Origin: an uncultured Ruminococcus sp.
GTDB lineage: Bacteria; Bacillota; Clostridia; Lachnospirales; Lachnospiraceae
DNA length: 34,962 nucleotides
Direction of reading: 5' to 3'
Assembly: GCA_900544395.1 (NCBI GenBank)
Contig: UQVC01000025.1
Coordinates: 1 to 34,962 of the forward strand
Shown: in pieces, positions 32,961-34,962 of the stretch
How the letters are laid out: every line of letters begins with the position of its first letter
Numbering within the stretch: the first letter of the stretch is position 1
Program-made: the position numbers and the translations under genes
Notes under the pieces: model-generated
Told to the model about the DNA's origin: nothing
The model's database searches: none
The model's input: only the letters and a program-made list of their open reading frames with translations

Positions 32961-33401
32961 TTAAATGTAGTACATGCCCGCGTTCTGTTCCAGTTTTTCC
33001 CGGTATTCATCCGCCAGCATCTTTAACGTTTTCTGTTCCAGAAATGTATTGACTGTTTCATCAATCCTGCTCCATACAAGCTTCTCGATTGCCTCCTGAA
33101 CTGCATCCTGCTCTTCTCCCGGAATCCGGTCTATGATCGAAAAGGTTCCTTCCAGTGCCTCCAGCACTTCTTTGACCGTAATGGACTCTGCATCTCTCGC
33201 CAGTTTATATCCGCCTCCGGCTCCTTTTACACTGACCACAATGCCTGCTTTTCTCAATGTTCCGAAAACCTGTTCCAGATAATTCAGAGAAATCTTCTGT
33301 CTGTTTGCGACCTGAACAAGCGAAACCGGAGCATTATTCGAATGAATGGTCATATCAACCAGGGCGCGCAGTCCATATCTTCCTCTTGTCGATACTTTCA
33401 T
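32961..33401 (-). CDS. Rrf2-family regulator without cysteines (CymR-like)
   Basis: The 146-residue product has an Rrf2 winged HTH (MKVSTRGRYGLRALVDMTIH, then VANRQKISLNYLEQVFGTL and SVKGAGGGYKLA). It contains no cysteine, so it cannot carry an Fe-S cluster, as in CymR. It is upstream of cysK and likely co-transcribed. In Bacillus, CymR acts with CysK to repress cysteine genes; a direct link to this CysK is plausible. A good promoter lies upstream. Confidence 0.9.
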   Translation of the reverse strand: MKVSTRGRYGLRALVDMTIHSNNAPVSLVQVANRQKISLNYLEQVFGTLRKAGIVVSVKGAGGGYKLARDAESITVKEVLEALEGTFSIIDRIPGEEQDAVQEAIEKLVWSRIDETVNTFLEQKTLKMLADEYREKLEQNAGMYYI

Positions 33402-33445
33402 GGCACTCCTCCTTTAATTCCTATCGATTTAGTAATGTTTTTATT

Positions 33446-33474
33446 GTTATACCTCTTTTTTCCTACCATGTCAA
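33446..33474 (-). promoter_or_regulatory. Promoter of the Rrf2-cysK operon
   Basis: -35 TTGACA (33469-33474), 17-base spacer and -10 TATAAC (33446-33451). ATCGAT lies just downstream (33423-33428) in a region that could hold an operator. Confidence 0.75.
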
Positions 33475-33555
33475 TATGTTTAATATATTTTCTTGAAATT
33501 ATTTTATCCAAAAGATGAACACAGCAACTCCAAAAACAGCTTTAAACCATAAAAC

Positions 33556-33600
33556 AAAAAGAGTACCGTCAGGCAGTAAAACCGCCCTCCGGCACTCTTT
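33556..33600 (-). terminator. Terminator of the IscR-like gene
   Basis: Arms AAAAAGAGTaCCG...GGCaG and CcGCC...CGGcACTCTTT form a long, slightly mismatched hairpin ending next to the stop of the gene at 33601, with T-runs on both strands. Confidence 0.8.
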
Positions 33601-34029
33601 CTAACAGGTCTCTTTTTTCTTTACGATCTCTACAATATCTGCAACTGTAACCTCTGCAGCCGTATCCAGTATCTGCTCCCACATCTCACCCCAGGTACTT
33701 TTCGTAGAGCAGATTTCGCATTCCATTCCACACTCGGTATTTTCAACAAGACAGGATACCGGTGCCAGCTGACCTTCCGCAGCACGAAGCACTTCCAATA
33801 CAGAAATTTCTCCCGGCTCCTTCGTCAGGCAATATCCTCCATATGCACCGCGCACACTTTTTACAAGACCCGCCTCTTTTAAAAGCTTCATAATCCTCTC
33901 CAGGTATTTTTCTGAAAGATTTCGCCTCTTTGCGATATCATTCAGACTTTCCAGACGATCCGGCATCAGATGCAGCGCAAGATCCACTGCAATTTCCAGT
34001 GCATACTGCCCTCTTGTAGACATTTTCAT
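33601..34029 (-). CDS. Rrf2-family regulator with cysteine cluster (IscR-like)
   Basis: The 142-residue product has the Rrf2 HTH (MKMSTRGQYALEIAVDLALH; LSEKYLERIMKLLKEAGLV; RGAYGGYCL) and cysteines at 93, 100, 104 and 107 (CLVENTECGMECEIC), the IscR Fe-S ligand region, with extra Cys67 and Cys142. It probably senses Fe-S status or redox state. It is a single gene with its own promoter and terminator. No isc or suf genes are in view, so the target is unknown. Confidence 0.9.
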   Translation of the reverse strand: MKMSTRGQYALEIAVDLALHLMPDRLESLNDIAKRRNLSEKYLERIMKLLKEAGLVKSVRGAYGGYCLTKEPGEISVLEVLRAAEGQLAPVSCLVENTECGMECEICSTKSTWGEMWEQILDTAAEVTVADIVEIVKKKETC

Positions 34030-34065
34030 ATTCCGGCTTCTCCTTTATCACTTTTTGCTTCCTCT

Positions 34066-34094
34066 ATTTTAATAGAAATCCTGTGTAAATACAA
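34066..34094 (-). promoter_or_regulatory. Promoter of the IscR-like gene
   Basis: -35 TTGTAT (34089-34094), 17-base spacer and -10 TAAAAT (34066-34071), about 37 bases before the ATG. Confidence 0.65.
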
Positions 34095-34198
34095 TCTCTC
34101 ATTTTCAGTTTCTTTTGCACAAGATTCATAGAAAATGCTTTTATTTCTACACATTTCGACATTTTTTGTATACTTTTACAAATACCAAAAGAAATCAT

Positions 34199-34227
34199 TT
34201 GACACTCATTGTTAAATATGCTAAAAT
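34199..34227 (+). promoter_or_regulatory. Promoter of the cold-shock gene
   Basis: -35 TTGACA (34199-34204), 17-base spacer and -10 TAAAAT (34222-34227). The leader of about 70 bases before the ATG is typical of csp genes, which fold differently in the cold. Confidence 0.8.
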
Positions 34228-34304
34228 GACGAAGTATTGTTTTTGATTGGATAAGCAATACGATATACTTTATTATTTATTTTCAAATTTATGGAGGTAA
34301 CACA

Positions 34305-34502
34305 ATGACAGGTACAGTAAAATGGTTTAACAACCAAAAAGGGTATGGATTCATCTCTGATTCTGAAGGAAATGACGTATTTGTACACTATTCAGGACTC
34401 GTAATGGATGGATTCAAATCCTTAGAAGAAGGCCAGGCTGTTGAATTTGAAGTAACAGAAGGCGCAAAAGGACCTCAGGCAACAAACGTAGTAAAGCTTT
34501 AA
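34305..34502 (+). CDS. Cold-shock domain protein (CspA family)
   Basis: The 65-residue OB-fold protein has RNP1 KGYGFIS (12-18) and RNP2 VFVHY (25-29), the standard nucleic-acid-binding surface. It starts MTGTVKWFNNQ with GGAGG before the ATG. It probably acts as an RNA chaperone. A single gene, flanked by its own promoter and a bidirectional terminator. Confidence 0.96.
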   Translation: MTGTVKWFNNQKGYGFISDSEGNDVFVHYSGLVMDGFKSLEEGQAVEFEVTEGAKGPQATNVVKL

Positions 34503-34577
34503 TCAGATTTTAGATGTACCTTTTAATTATATAATTCCAATTTAATATTTAAAAGTTATACAACAAAACGAGATTAT

Positions 34578-34617
34578 AAAAAGAATCTGCTTCCCGATAC
34601 GGAGGCAGATTCTTTTT
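34578..34617. terminator. Bidirectional terminator between the csp gene and glyA
   Basis: Arms AAAAAGAATCTGC(T)TCC and GGA(G)GCAGATTCTTTTT, with A- and T-runs on each side; serves both converging genes. Confidence 0.88.
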
Positions 34618-34627
34618 ATCGTCTTCT

Positions 34628-34962
34628 TTAGCACAGAGGATATTTTTCTGTCAGCTTCTGCACCATTTCTTTTACCTGTTCTACATTTTTCTCATCCCGG
34701 ATCACCATTGCGATCATCTCCGCAATCAGGTCCATCTCCTGCTCTTTCATTCCTCTGCTTGTAACTGCCGGAGTCCCCAGACGCACACCACTTGTCACAA
34801 ACGGAGAGCGCGGATCATTCGGGATTGTATTTTTATTGCAGGTGATATGAGCCTGATCCAGACGCTTTTCCAGTTCTTTTCCGCTGACATTGGTTCCAGT
34901 CAGATCCACCAGCATCAAATGGTTGTCCGTTCCACCGGATACAATCTTCACACCTCGCTCTA
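34628..34962 (-). CDS. glyA: Serine hydroxymethyltransferase, C-terminal part
   Basis: This enzyme interconverts serine and glycine with tetrahydrofolate. About 111 C-terminal residues are visible before the right edge of the window. The visible part begins ERGVKIVSGGTDNHLMLVDL and contains NTIPNDPRSPFVTSGVRLGTPAVTSRG, the typical conserved C-terminal region. The PLP lysine lies in the missing part. It ends convergent to the csp gene. Confidence 0.95.
   Translation of the reverse strand, partial: ERGVKIVSGGTDNHLMLVDLTGTNVSGKELEKRLDQAHITCNKNTIPNDPRSPFVTSGVRLGTPAVTSRGMKEQEMDLIAEMIAMVIRDEKNVEQVKEMVQKLTEKYPLC

Overview
The window reads as a low-to-middle GC Gram-positive chromosome of the class Clostridia, most likely a gut Lachnospiraceae. 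The reasons are strong AGGAGG ribosome binding sites, a single-chain clostridial-type purL, a TIGR03915/TIGR03916 repair pair, an HPr without Ser46, and a CnaB-type surface protein on a RepA_N mobile element. Genus and species cannot be fixed from the sequence alone.

About 1-13,840 is accessory DNA: one end of an integrative and conjugative element (or integrated plasmid) with nearly every gene on the minus strand. It holds, from left to right, a truncated CnaB/thioester surface protein, a small acidic protein and a lysine/proline-rich secreted zinc-ribbon protein; a HipA-like kinase with a small overlapping partner; a Fic-like protein with a small partner; RadC and small proteins; a RepA_N initiator with candidate internal iterons and a second short RepA_N protein; a plus-strand AT-rich membrane gene beside a degraded XRE regulator; ParB and ParA; and a sigma-region-4-like regulator, a small HTH protein and two proteins of unknown role. 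No integrase, relaxase or type IV secretion gene is visible, so the rest of the element must lie to the left. Two signals tie this region together. Eleven copies of a 17-bp palindrome, GTTCCGAAATTCGGAAC, are scattered between 5,285 and 12,839 and are the best candidates for binding sites of the element's own ParB. A 71-bp promoter cassette is present twice, with 68 of 71 bases identical, in front of two separate transcription units.

From about 13,842 the DNA is ordinary chromosome. A beta-glucoside operon, bglP-bglA-licT (18,083 to 13,905), has an intact LicT/BglG antiterminator site overlapping a leader terminator. Then come purL with an upstream DUF1461 membrane protein, a divergent LysR regulator, and an NfeD / SPFH / nuclease-helicase operon. 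Next is a radical SAM plus TIGR03915 repair pair whose promoter carries two LexA (SOS) boxes. After these are ptsH-ptsI, an Rrf2-cysK unit (CymR-like control of cysteine synthesis), a cysteine-containing IscR-like Rrf2 regulator, a cold-shock protein gene, and the 3' end of glyA.

Most interesting are the dispersed palindrome array with its ParAB system, the RepA-internal repeats, and the duplicated promoter cassette feeding a kinase pair and a surface-protein unit.
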